DNA of 64,000 nt from Porphyra umbilicalis (taxonomy: Eukaryota > Rhodophyta > Bangiophyceae > Bangiales > Bangiaceae). A model generated the notes under the pieces. The model was not told where the DNA came from, did not search any database, and saw only the letters and a list, made by a program, of their open reading frames with translations. Location: positions 15,128-79,127 of the forward strand of contig KV918875.1 in NCBI GenBank assembly GCA_002049455.2. The letters are read 5' to 3'. Shown here in pieces: positions 53,166 through 63,166 of the stretch (position 1 is the stretch's first letter; each line of letters starts with the position of its first letter). Made by a program: the position numbers and the translations under genes.

Positions 53166-53255
53166 GGAGAGCAAGTCCATTCTGAATTAAGTCATTTGAC
53201 TTCTGATGATAAAATATTTTCGGAAGAGAACTTGTTTGTTTGCACAATTAACAAG

Positions 53256-53311
53256 ATACCTATAATACCCCCTGTCCCTCCATTAGGAGGGACAGGGGGT
53301 ATTATAGGTAT
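53256..53311. repeat. Perfect 26-bp stem hairpin
   Basis: The arm ATACCTATAATACCCCCTGT then CCCTCC is exactly matched in inverse across an ATTA loop. In organelle DNA such hairpins lie between transcription units and may stop transcription or mark a replication start. Its perfect pairing in a decaying insert suggests a recent transfer. Confidence 0.9.
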
Positions 53312-53417
53312 GTAAAAAACTTTATACTAAAAACTATTTAATGTTTATAGTAGGTCATTGGAGACTTTTAAGGCTTTTAACAATTCCTATATTTGGCATC
53401 CCCCTTTTTATGTGATA

Positions 53418-54045
53418 TGGTGCGTGTCCCAAAAATGAGACTTCGCGGTTTTTTCTTTTTTTCTCGGCCCACTGACCTTCTGCAACGGTCCGATAATGTA
53501 ATGTGACCCACTCGGTCCCACTATGGTTCCAGAACAGCCCCTGACAGTGTGAGCAGAGGCGGCACATCCTGACGTGTCATGGGGGAAAGTGTCATTCATT
53601 GCAACTTCGACAGGTGACGATCACGTGGCCCAATCAAATGCACAGATACTAGAGCAGGCATGTGCTGACAATTTGTGCACGAAGAAAAGGGCACCACCTT
53701 ACCAATAAAAACGTGAAAAAGACCTCCATGTAGCCCCCTGTGAGGAAAACAGGATTTAGGACACCCCTCATCGAAGCTCCAGTTAGCACATGAGCTTTGG
53801 CGGTGCAAACCTTTAACCCCAAGAACCTGAAAAAAACTGGCTCCAAGATCGGGGCTATCTGAGAGGTCCGCAGAACAGGGCCCACAGGCGGGTATTAGGG
53901 AGTTGTCAGCCAAGCACGCGTCGGAAGAGGCTCTTTCCATGGAGGCCAGTCGAGAAATTTCTCGTACCCCACGCCGCCTGCCCCCGTGCAGTGATGTGTC
54001 AGTCCTTCAGAAAACGCGCATGTCTCATTTTTGGGACACGCACCA
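53418..54045. mobile_element. 628-bp TA-flanked element A (Tc1/mariner-like, non-autonomous)
   Basis: The ends TGGTGCGTGTCCCAAAAATG (+AGAC) and their perfect inverse have 24-bp arms. TA flanks both sides (53416-53417, 54046-54047). It sits at the very 3' end of the tRNA-Leu gene, so the duplicated TA supplies the last acceptor base and the discriminator. The longest ORF (53596-53940, minus) shows no transposase motif. Confidence 0.85.
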
Positions 54046-54046
54046 T

Positions 54047-54128
54047 ACGGATAGAGGGACTTGAACCCTCATGAATAATATTCATCAAAACCTAAACCTG
54101 ACATGTCTACCATTTCCATCATATCCGT
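54047..54128 (-). tRNA. tRNA-Leu(UAG), organellar type
   Basis: Acceptor ACGGATA pairs fully with TATCCGT. The D-arm is GATGGAAATGGTAGACAT-like. The anticodon arm is TCAGG-TTTAGGT-TTTGA with anticodon UAG. A long variable arm (TGAATATTATTCA) is as expected for Leu, and the T-arm GAGGG-TTCAAGT-CCCTC is perfect. The fold is intact. It lies in the organelle-derived insert, so nuclear transcription is doubtful. Confidence 0.88.
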
Positions 54129-54151
54129 GTAATACTTTTGCTAACATATTA

Positions 54152-54240
54152 TGGATGAAGGGGGATTCGAACCCACGGTATAAAATGATTTATACGATGA
54201 TTTAGCAAACCATTGCCTTAAGCCACTCAGCCATTTATCC
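54152..54240 (-). tRNA. tRNA-Ser(GCU), organellar type, one acceptor mismatch
   Basis: Acceptor GGATAAA against TTCATCC leaves one A-C mismatch at the fifth pair. The D-arm is TGGCTGAGTGGCTTAAGGCA. The anticodon arm is ATGGT-TTGCTAA-ATCAT with anticodon GCU. The long variable arm is CGTATAAATCATTTTATACC and the T-arm GTGGG-TTCGAAT-CCCCC has one weak pair. The mismatch looks like the start of decay after transfer to the nucleus. Confidence 0.85.
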
Positions 54241-54254
54241 CAAACTGCCCACTA

Positions 54255-55222
54255 TGGTGCTTTGCTGAGAAATGGAGCATGCACGTTTGCGAGTGCAAAT
54301 GTTTGCCGATGTGGACCGATGTCAGGATGTCCATCAGATCGTCTCTCACCTGGCTTCAGGGGACCGATAGCGTCCCAAGTGCAATTGCTCCTGGCATGAC
54401 CGGCGAAAGCCACAGCCACCCACTGGCACATGGTAAGACAGGGGACTGAAGGCTCTTCATGTAGCCAATGACTTCTCATGATTCAATGTCAAGAACACTG
54501 CCCAAACCCTGTCAGATTGCCGGTTCAATGAATGTGACTACGTGCCCATTGGCTGCGTCAGGCGGCCTAGTTTCACAGTATTTGAGCCGGGTCTCTACAG
54601 TCCACAAGACAGAGACTGCGCACCTGTGCCATCTGGTGCCCCAGAAGAAACGCAGGTGGGCTGGATCCAGTCACCGCTGTACCCTTCATTGATGATGATT
54701 GGTCAAAAGAATGTCAGTGACACGTCTCGATGTCAACGAACATAGGCGATCTACTGGGCACGGGGCTCACGTGTTCGGAGGGCCAAGGAACGGACCGAAC
54801 GGACAGAAAAGAATTGCAAGAACTCCTCAAACGACATGCATGTTCGGAGGCCGATTCAGCCTCTGCGAGCAAACATGAGGGGCCGGTTAGGGGGGACGCT
54901 CCTGACGGCACCGCTGTGGCCGGTGGCTTAAAAAGTCTTGTCCTGATTAGGCTGTCAGCGTGCATGTTCTGGCATCGTTTCACAAAGACCACCGGGGGTG
55001 TCAGCAGGTACTTGCCACCGGGTCACTCAGAGTGCGGTTTTCCAGCTGCTGTCAGCCTTTGTCGGCCCAAGGGCCCGGCGAACCTGGTCGGGATGCTTGA
55101 CATGTCACACATCACCGGGTGATGTAATGGGTCTCCCTGCAGCACGGGTCAATGCTCGCAGTGTTCGGGTGTGCATATTTGTTTGCGCAAACGTGCATGC
55201 TCCATTTCTCAGCAAAGCACCA
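54255..55222. mobile_element. 968-bp TA-flanked element B (Tc1/mariner-like, non-autonomous)
   Basis: The ends TGGTGCTTTGCTGAGAAATG continue to a perfect inverted repeat of about 37 bp (through GCACGTTTGCG). TA flanks both sides (54253-54254, 55223-55224). It shares the terminal TGGTGC with element A but not the rest, so the two belong to related families. No transposase ORF is seen. Confidence 0.85.
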
Positions 55223-55299
55223 TATGGGACTTGAACCGATAACTTTAGAAGAACAGATTTTACATCTGTCGTGTTTACCTATTACTACACTTAGAGAGC
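55223..55299 (-). pseudogene. tRNA split by element B (Leu(UAA)-like or Tyr)
   Basis: From 55299: acceptor GCTCTCT, D-arm GTGT...ACAC, anticodon arm ACAGA-TGTAAAA-TCTGT, variable arm TCTTCTAAAGTT, T-arm ATCGG-TTCAAGT-CCCAT. The 3' acceptor strand AGTGGGC plus A is not here but at 54246-54253, on the other side of element B. Across the gap it pairs with the 5' strand at six of seven positions (one G-U). The anticodon position reads UAA, but base 33 is G instead of U; a Tyr(GUA) origin after a small change is possible. The gene is dead because of the insertion. Confidence 0.7.
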
Positions 55300-55444
55300 G
55301 CCCTGTCCTAAAAGCCAGGGAACAACACTTTACAGACTCCTACTGGTGCCGCTCTTGTTTGGAATCGTGTAGTTTGATCTATCATGACTTTTATTATATT
55401 GATTTGTTTGTTTATTGAAATAATACATGTATACTAGGCTAAAG

Positions 55445-56059
55445 CTACGAAATGGATGCGAAAAACTCTTGCGATGACCTAGGGGCGGCGGCGTGTGCGC
55501 CAGCCCGGTCGCGAGGCGCGGCCGGTACGGAAGGTAGCAGGGGAGCTGCCACTGGCTGTGGCGCCGGCAACGCGGTGGCCAGGGCCGGTGGCGTCGGCGC
55601 CGAGTTGGCCTGGGCAACTTGTGCGCGGTACTCCGTGGCGTTCGTAGCGAGCCTCTAAAAAAGGGCGCACGCCCCCCACGACCTCTGGCAAACGGCAAGC
55701 CGCGGCTCCAGGTCCTCCAGGAACTCAATAGCGGAGGCCAATGTGGCCCGCGGCTGGTTGCAAAACGTCACCTTCTCGAAGTAGGTTGCCGCCCTCTTGG
55801 TCAGTCGATGCAGCTCCTTCTCGTCTGCGGCAGAGATTACCAGCTCTGGGGCGCCGACGACCTTCAACCGGTTCACGGATTTGCCGGTCGGCATTGGCAC
55901 GGAGCGGCGCCCCGCGTGCTTGTCCTTGTCAAACTCAAACCCATCCGGTCCGCTTGTGCGCCCCCGGATCCGCTCCGAGTTTTTAGGTCGGGAGCGAGCC
56001 GGCATCGGGTACTCGGGTGAAGCTTGCACAGAGCCGCAAACGGCCGCCAACCTGCCCAC
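55445..56059 (-). pseudogene. Hypothetical protein with one in-frame TAG
   Basis: One frame runs from 56059 to a TAG at 55445, interrupted by a single TAG at 55655-55657 inside a T-run. The coding-like codon use continues on both sides (VGAPELVISAADEKELHRLT, ATYFEKVTFCNQPRATLASA, EFLEDLEPRLAVCQRSWGAC, then RLATNATEYRAQVAQANSAP). About 205 codons in total. The start at 56059 is only the first Met and may not be real. No family is recognised. Its end coincides with the start of the organelle-derived insert. Confidence 0.4.
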
Positions 56060-57377
56060 ACCGCCTCCGCCAGGGGACTGGGAAGTAGCCCCCTGCGTGG
56101 CCGATTACGCCGACCGCACCTCAATCGGCCGCCCTGGAAGAGACGGAACCGGCCGCACCGACAATCGGTGGGGCGCCCGTGCAGACATGCCCGTGGGGGA
56201 GGGGCCGATTGTTGAACGAGTGAAAGGCGCCAGCGGAGTCGCACGGCGGTCCGATCCGGATCTGAGCCGTAGACGACGCGGGGCGGTGGGGAGCGGGGGG
56301 GATGTCGCCACCGATAGGCACGCGGCTGCCGCCACGGCCGCCGCCAAATGTTCTGGGACACTGTTACACAGAACGTAAAGAAACCAATCAAACGAAAGGG
56401 AAGGCAGAACGAGGGGATAGCAGCTCGAACCATAATAACATGTGGGGATGTCAGTGACCATATGCGCTTGAGAATCCTTCCACACGAGGGAAGGTCGGCG
56501 GTGCGACACAGAGAGGGAGAACCCGCACACCCACACCACCCGGCTCACATGTGAGACATGTTGTGGGCACGCAAGGTTTTCCGGAAAGAGATGAGAAAAA
56601 AGAAACCGCAAAGCACGTACCTCCGTCAACGTCAGCGCTTGTACGTTTGACCCGCGCCACAGCGGTCCGTACGCCACGGAGACAGCGGTGGGGACAGGAC
56701 CCGAGGGGGACGTGGTCGGTCAAGCACAGGAAGAGCACAGGAATACAGAGCGCCAATCCGGTGGCAGGGATAGTGGGGACATGCCCGGTCGCGGGCCACG
56801 TGCCGTCGGCACGATTGCGGTGGGAGTGCCAGGGCGCGACGACGATGAGCACTGTGGGTAGTGTGAGGGCGTGGGCGCTGCACGCACACTGACGATCGCA
56901 GGTCATGAGGAGCCTTCCAGACGCACTCGCCCTGAATAGACTGTGGGCATTCAACCCCTCCAGAAGCACCCGCAAACGGTGGTGGTGGACGCTTGCCCCT
57001 CGCTCAAGCCCTGTGTGCGCCACCCCCCTTCGAGGCCTCGTCACGGGCCCCCCCCCTGAGATCGCCGACAAGCTGGGTGAGGAGATATCCCACACACTCC
57101 ACCGCGACTCCCAGATTCTGGGGCGGAGAAGCTCCCTCGCGCTGGGAGAGAGCAGAATAGACGGCGGCTGCTGGCGGCCGTCGAAAGTCCCTTTGAAGAG
57201 ATCTTAAGTCAATTTTCACGGCGGGCAAGAACATTTGCGGCGCAAAGTAAACTAGCACAGCCTGCAAGGTCCTGGCTTTCCACCTTGTCAAGTTGCCTTG
57301 ATATATGTGAGTAAGCAGCCAGTTGCTAGTTATTATGTCAAAAATAGAAGACACTTGGCGACACAAGCCACCCTGCC
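56060..57377. other. Intergenic, no gene recognised
   Basis: Moderately GC-rich unique sequence with short ORFs only. The 3' side of the CACTA relic begins at 57378. Confidence 0.45.
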
Positions 57378-60300
57378 CTACTGAGTGTCAGAGAACGGCT
57401 CTCGACTAAACAAAATGAAGTGCACCCCCTCCCTCTCCACCGTGCCGATCACTTCGGCCAAAGCCCCGACGCGCACATGGTAGCGCGTACCTCCCAAACC
57501 AGAGATGCTCTCAATGCCAAACTTGGTCGCAGCGTATCTGTAACGGCCGGGGTGGTCCTTTGCCGACTTCACACGCTCCACGTAAGCAAAAGCCATCGGA
57601 CGTCCATCGATGAAAACGGCCGCGTAATGAAGGGCCACCGCAAACGTTGAGACAGGCCGCTGTTCCGGGGAGCCCCCTCGACGGCGCACCATCTCGGTAG
57701 AGTTGATTCGCAGAAGGTAGTTCCTGCGCCGGTGCTTGTGACAATCCGACCCCATGGGCCGTGACCCAGCAGTTTTCCCTCAAGCCAACTCCAAGCGGTA
57801 GTACTTCATCGCCAGAATCTCTTGCGGGACCTCTTCTACCGCTTCTTGCGCCAGCACAGCCCGCATGCTTGCCAACTCCGCGCCGCCGAGATAAGCGGCC
57901 GCGCTCCTGGGCGGGAGCAGAGTGCAACTGGGACCGATATTCCGGAGAATCTTCAGGCCGCCACAAGTAGGCCCGCCCTGCTTCGGGGGCTTGCCAGTGG
58001 CCGCGGCCCACTCTTGCGGTAGAAATTGTTGACCGAAGGAAGTGATCAAATCGGCCTTACATTGACGCGTTAAGTTCTCCTCGAGGCTTGCAAGAGGTCT
58101 GGAGTGCGATCGAATTAACTGACCCAGCGTCCCAATCTTGCGCTCCATAGGAAACTGCCAACAGACCCAGGCCGGTCCGCATGCCCGGAGCAAGGGGACG
58201 ATGTCCAGCAGTGTCGAAATAGTGGACAGACACAGTGGTAGCCGTTCGACTGAGACGCGGAAGATCTTAGCGTTGTAGTTTGGGACAAAATACTGGATGT
58301 CGTCATCAATCGACTTAATCTTGGCCTCTGACAAGCCACTTGGCCGAAAGAGGAGACAGTAAGCCCGAAAAAGCGCCATGAAGATGTTGTAATATTTGCC
58401 GGGGATGCGGCCAGCGAGTAGAACCTCTCCCGTGCACAGAATGATGTGCATCCAATCCACTGCCTTGAACGACTGGTGATGAATGTCGATGTTCCTTAAG
58501 GACCTTGCTTGTGCCCGCGGCACAGTCCGTCGTGCGTTACGGAGCTCCCGGCCCGCCAATGCCACGGTAGACCTTGGCATGATGTAGGCCTCGTCCTTGT
58601 CCTTACTCACCAGCTTTAAGCTAGAAAAAAGCTTCCACAGATGTGGGACGACGTTTAACAGCACGAGGTGCATCGTATCGTATGGTGCAGCTATGGGACC
58701 CATGTCCCACAAGTCCTTGAGGTACGGATAGGCCGTGCGCATGTCGGGACTGGGAGCAAAAAATAGGGAATAACCCTTGATACCGCTCTTTTGTACCAGC
58801 CTTGTCTGGTACGAAACAGTACTGCCGCCTGCGCGTGCGTCTTCGACGGCCTTCGCTTGTGCCGCAATGTTTCTGACGTCCGGCGGGGCGCGGTGCAGTT
58901 GTGCAGAGAGAATAGCGTCTTGTTGGCCCTACCCGGTGTGGGATCTTTAGGCGGGTAGTAAATGTGTCCACTTGCCGCCGAGTAGACGCCCTCGAATTCA
59001 CGAAGGCCGTTGTATGCGTAGCTCTTAACGCCCTTAGCAATGTAGAGCTTGTCACAACCTGGTTGGTCCGTCGTAAAGTTGAGCACCCCCGCCCTTAAAA
59101 CCTGAGGCGTTGCCGAGTTATCAACCAAAAGTCCGGGAATTCCCTTGGCAAGCTCGTTTAACTCGCCAGCGATCGGGTGTAGAAAGGACTCGAGGTCGAC
59201 TGGCTGCCTTGGTCCAGGATTTACTGCGAGAAGCAGCTGGTACTTGTTGCCCGTCCGCTGGGCCGGGCTCACACTAAGCGGTGTGGCGAAGATTGGCCAG
59301 CCTTCGAATCCGTTTTGCCTCCAAAACTGGAAGCCATCCGTGCCCAAGTTTAGTGGCACGAAGACGCGGTCGAGTAGGCCTCGCTCGCGGAGGAAGCGCC
59401 ATTTGTCTCCATAGAATTAGTCATGGACGCCGTCCGGGTCTTCGTCTGCGGCCTGGCGGGAGGCCGCCATATTCTCGAGCATGCACTTTCCAATGATGGG
59501 ATCGCCGAGCAGGTGGTCTAGCCAGGTTGTGAGCGAACAGTAGGTAATCTGTTTCGCTGGTCTGCCGCCGGTTTCATGGCTGGAATCTGCCACGCGCAGC
59601 GACCTCGTCCACCGCGTCCTGTACTGATTGTGTAGACACTAGGGTTGTGCATCACGCCCCTTTTTGGGTGGTGGGGTGAGCGATGCACGCCAAATCACGC
59701 CCTACTGCACGCCCCCAACATTGGCACGCCCCTCTTCACGCCCCCAATGTAGCCCCCGTGTTTTGACACTTACTTGATAGGCGATTCAAAGTGCCCAATA
59801 TTCTTGCAATTTGGATGGTTCAAAGGACAACAAAAATGCCAGAAAACAAGGAGGAAACAGCTGCATGCGATACACTCTCTTGGCCTCTACCACTCTGCGT
59901 CAAAGATGCTTCGCAGCATCACGGGCCGTCGGCTCGCCTGGCCTTCACCAGCCGCCCCACCGGCCGCAGACCCACCCATCTCACCGCGCATAAAGCCAGA
60001 GCAGATGGTCATCAAATCATTCTCGGTCATGGCCGCGGGGGCGTCCTTGTCGCCTGGACGACCAACGTCCTTTCCAGGGACGCCGGTGCCGGCCGTGGCG
60101 CATCGGGCGACCTCCTCGTTCAGGAGGCCCGTAGCTCGCAACCGGCGCCCCTTCCATCACTGCCGCCGGCCTGGTCGTTGCTGGCGCGCGATGCGTCGCA
60201 TTTAACGACCTCATTGGCGCCCGTGTCGAGTTACCCCTCTGCGTCCCCTCTGGCATATGACAGCAGATGGTCGTTGCTGTGTCCATCCCGCACAGATGGC

Positions 60301-60735
60301 GCTCGCGCATCATGGCGTCGAGCACCTTGTTGGTCGGCAAACGACGGAAAAATGGTCCCCACGCCACATCGCGTCTAGCACCTTGTTTGTGCACGCTCGA
60401 CGGAGCAGTAAGACACCACGCCCTGAAAAAGTAACGAGGGTGGCACGGAACTGCACAGAAAAATGTTCGGTGGACTGGTGCTCCAAGAGCGCATTCAAAA
60501 TGATGTACTTTTTTTGCCAAGCACGCCCCAATCACGCCCCTACACTTCTGGGCGTGCAGGGCGTGACACGCCCAACACACGTGAAATTTTACGCCCCAGG
60601 CGTGCAATTTAGCACGCCCCGGGCGTGTTGCACAACCCTAGTAGACGCTGTGGAAGAGCGGGATCGAATATGGCCCAGTACAGCCATTTCAGACTTACTG
60701 GCACCAATCCCCTGGCCTTTAGAACAGGGTACTAT
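57378..60735 (-). pseudogene. CACTA/EnSpm (Tnp2 type) transposase, decayed and interrupted
   Basis: Reading from 60735 down, coding sequence (GLVPVSLKWLYWAIFDPALP) is cut by a 1,001-bp hAT-like element (59640-60640) and resumes in the right frame with HNQYRTRWTRSLRVADSSHE and QITYCSLTTWLDHLLGDP. A TAA lies at about 59417-59419. Then come KWRFLRERGLLDRV and the Tnp2 signature VPLNLGTDGFQFWRQNGFEG, GPRQPVDLESFLHPIAGELN. A one-base frameshift occurs at about 58885-58900, in SLHNCTAP. The next frame carries GYSLFFAPSPDMRTAYPYLK and MGPIAAPYDTMHLVLLNVVP, then CWQFPMERKIGTLGQLIRSH (DUF4218-like block). A TGA at 57780-57782 precedes RRNYLLRINSTEMVRR. The protein would cut and paste a CACTA element; this copy cannot. 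Confidence 0.85.
59640..60640. mobile_element. 1,001-bp hAT-like element inside the CACTA relic
   Basis: The ends TAGGGTTGTGC and GCACAACCCTA are flanked by GTAGACAC on the left and GTAGACGC on the right, an 8-bp target-site duplication with one mismatch, as in hAT insertions. Many CACGCCC/GGGCGTG motifs crowd both ends. Minus-strand ORFs inside (for example 59887-60141, NEEVARCATAGTGVPGKD) have coding-like codon use and may be captured or residual transposase sequence, but no hAT dimerisation motif is seen. Confidence 0.88.
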
Positions 60736-61944
60736 CCAACATGCGCATAGGGGCCCCCATTCTAATGTTTTCCTGAGCTAGTGCACATTGCGGGAGTACT
60801 TGCGAGACAGCGGGGTGGCCGCGGAGAGACCTCGTACGGCTCAGGCGGACGTCGTCGTACGGTGATTCCGACATGGTTCCCCATGTGAAGGAAGGGTTTT
60901 TTTCTCGTTCAGATGGCTTGAAACGGGGGGTCTGTGCTTCAGACGAGCTGGAAACAAGGATGCGTGCTGCATATGACCGCGTCGGGTGAGGAAATGAGGG
61001 CGTAGTTGATGGAACCTGCCCCTGAGATGCTCCGGACGGTGGTTTTGTTCTTCAAAATTTTGAACGCGCAGGAGAGAGCCAAGATCGGGGACAGCCTATA
61101 CGAGTGAAATGTGGTGTGACCGTGGCGCGCAGTGACTGAAGCGGGCAGTCGCGAGTGCCGTGACGCCGCTGCCCGCGTGGTGCTGTGCGCGGGCCTGTGA
61201 CGAGGAGAGGGCGGCGCCGTGCGTTTGGCGTGTGCAAAGGGGTGGTGGTGTGGTGGTGGCGAAACTGGCTGTGTGAGATGTCGCACAGCTGACCGCGCGG
61301 TACGTCTTGGGGGGAGGAGACCTAACAGGGGGGTACGTTCGGGGGGTCATTGAGGGCTTGAGGGGCCGTGGGGCTGGAGGGGGGGGGGTGAAGACTCCGC
61401 TGGCTTGCCGGTGGCAGCCCCTACTGCGGCGGCGGCGGCCCCTGCGCCCGCGCCCCCTCATGCGATAGGCTTGCTACTGGCATCAAATGTATTCATCATG
61501 GATAAGGGGGCGGGAGTAGCGTGGCGTTTGGCCCAGGGGGTGGGTGGGCTGCGCGGTAGCGGCGGCGAAGGCGGACGTAGGTATGAGGCCGGCGGGCTGG
61601 GGGGGGGAGGCTGTCGGCGAGCCGTGCGTGGCTTGGGACTGTCGAAAGCACGGCGTCGCCTGGTCGGGGGGCCGGTGTGCTCCGGGTGGACGGCTCGGGC
61701 GCGCGCGCCTGCCCGTGGACACCCGTAGGGACATGAACATAAAAACCAAATGCAGTGGATGAAAATTGTAGCCTCGTGCCAAGTGAAGCGCGACGCAAAA
61801 TGTTTCATGTCTAAATAATGCTTCGAAGTTACACAAGTAGATGGTCTTCGATCACAGCACAACTCCAGGCCAGGGTGTTTTCGCCTACGCGCTTTCAGTC
61901 TGAAAACCGCCGGGGTAAGTCCCCAAGTAGCGTGGTGCCTGAAC
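60736..61944. other. Intergenic, no gene recognised
   Basis: Mixed composition, with a GC-rich stretch (61120-61720) open on both strands. No conserved ORF or RNA was seen. Confidence 0.45.
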
Positions 61945-62634
61945 CAGGGATGGAAAAAATCGCGATTTTTTACATCTCGGATCGATTAATCAATAGATTA
62001 ATCTATTCAATCTCGATTTTTCAATGAATCAGTGGTTTTATTGCTGCATGTGACTTCGACTGCGGGCTCTGTCTGACCATCCAAGTCGCCGCCGCGTCGC
62101 TGGTCCGAGGGTGCTGGCTTGCCTCGGTCGGTGGTGGACTTTTTACATTTCACACTGAGTGGCGCGTCGGTCGTCCTGAGGTGGAAGAGAGAAGAGCGGA
62201 GAAGCCGAGGTGGTCGCCGTTGTCCGTCCAGTGCGAGGCGAGGGTGAGTGAGGAGCCGCCACTGTAGCCGAGGCTGCCCCCGCTGCCGCTCTCCACCGTT
62301 GTGACCACCCCGCCTCCGCACCGTCAGCCACCAAGACGCGTGTCGCACCACAGGCAGCGGCCGAGACCCGAGGCGACAGCCTTCTAGCATTAAGTTTAAA
62401 AACACATAAAAAACGGGAGAACGGTACAGTGCGTTCTCGTTATAAGAGAATCGTTTATAAAAGAATATGGGTCGCGAGTCTCCCATTCCAGTCCGTGTGG
62501 GCCACTTTGTCTTCATATTGAGCCGAATCAGCTGTCTCTTATAACGAGAACGCACTGTAACTGATCAATCTATAGATTAAATATGTATTAAATTGAATTA
62601 ATTTAATGCATGCATTTTATTGGTGCCAACCCTG
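61945..62634. mobile_element. 690-bp hAT-like element
   Basis: The ends CAGGGATGG and CCAACCCTG (one mismatch in nine) are flanked by GCCTGAAC and GCCTAAAC, an 8-bp target-site duplication with one mismatch. The subterminal regions are AT-rich (GATTAATCAATAGATTAATC and similar). It has no transposase and carries a nested MITE. Confidence 0.85.
62427..62557. mobile_element. 131-bp TA-flanked MITE (pogo-like ends), nested
   Basis: The ends CAGTGCGTTCTCGTTATAAG (+AGA) and their exact inverse are flanked by TA on both sides (62425-62426, 62558-62559). CAGTGCG... with TA duplication is the pogo/Tigger pattern within Tc1/mariner. It sits inside the hAT-like element at 61945-62634 and is therefore younger. 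Confidence 0.88.
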
Positions 62635-63166
62635 GCCTAAACGCGACGATGCGTTCTTCGGCCCGGTCCGGGACGGATTTAGCCGAAAAATGACTGTTCC
62701 CTGGCCTTTATTATAGGTCAGGATATCTACCAATATGCATCGGTCTGTATTTACTTTGAGCGTGTCAAATAGCTAAGCCAGTTCGACCCAGGGTATTTGC
62801 GCGAACGTGCCTTCAGTACCTCACTTGCTTGTGCCACTGTCACAACGAATGTGCCGACAGCCCGTTGGCCTGCGTGTCACCCCGCGGACAGTTGGCACGT
62901 GCGTACGCTGCTGCTGTAGGTCGCCCCGCACGCGCCCGCCCGTCCCGCCGTCCAGGACAAGACCACCCCTGCCACAGCCGCTACCCGCCGCCGCCGTCGC
63001 CGCCGCCGCCGGCACCGCCGCCACATCCGCTGATAGTACCGCTGCGCCCCCCGTCACGACGCCGCTGCGGTCCCCATCCCCTATTCCCCAGGCCTGGTCC
63101 GTGTGCCTCTTCCCCCCCATCCGGCTTCCCCGCGAGCCTCCCGCCCCCCCCCCGTGGGTGGCTGCC
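62635..63166. other. 5' region of the sulfotransferase gene
   Basis: No separate gene. The frame of the sulfotransferase is open upstream to 62807, but that stretch is Pro/Arg/Ala low complexity and is unlikely to be translated. Confidence 0.5.

Larger units (their letters stand above)
53166..55444. other. Organelle-derived insert (probably mitochondrial) broken by two transposons
   Basis: After removing the two TA-flanked elements, about 680 bp of AT-rich DNA remains, quite unlike the GC-rich flanks. It contains, in minus-strand order, a split tRNA, tRNA-Ser(GCU) 5 bp further, tRNA-Leu(UAG) about 23 bp further, and then a 26-bp perfect hairpin. Such tight tRNA packing is typical of organelles. 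I recall a hairpin next to trnL in red-algal mitochondrial genomes, so a mitochondrial source is favoured over plastid, but this needs a database match. The copy is not functional as a unit. Confidence 0.65.

Noticed and set aside
53418-54045. Minus-strand ORF of 114 codons inside element A as a transposase
   Set aside because: No DDE/D spacing, helix-turn-helix or other transposase motif is visible; the element is treated as non-autonomous.
53166-55444. Plastid origin for the tRNA cluster
   Set aside because: Not excluded, but the hairpin beside tRNA-Leu(UAG) and the tight tRNA order fit what I recall of red-algal mitochondrial DNA better; needs a database match.
62807-63166. 120-residue N-terminal extension of the sulfotransferase
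   Set aside because: Pro/Arg/Ala low complexity with no targeting signal; the family sequence begins just after the Met at 63167.
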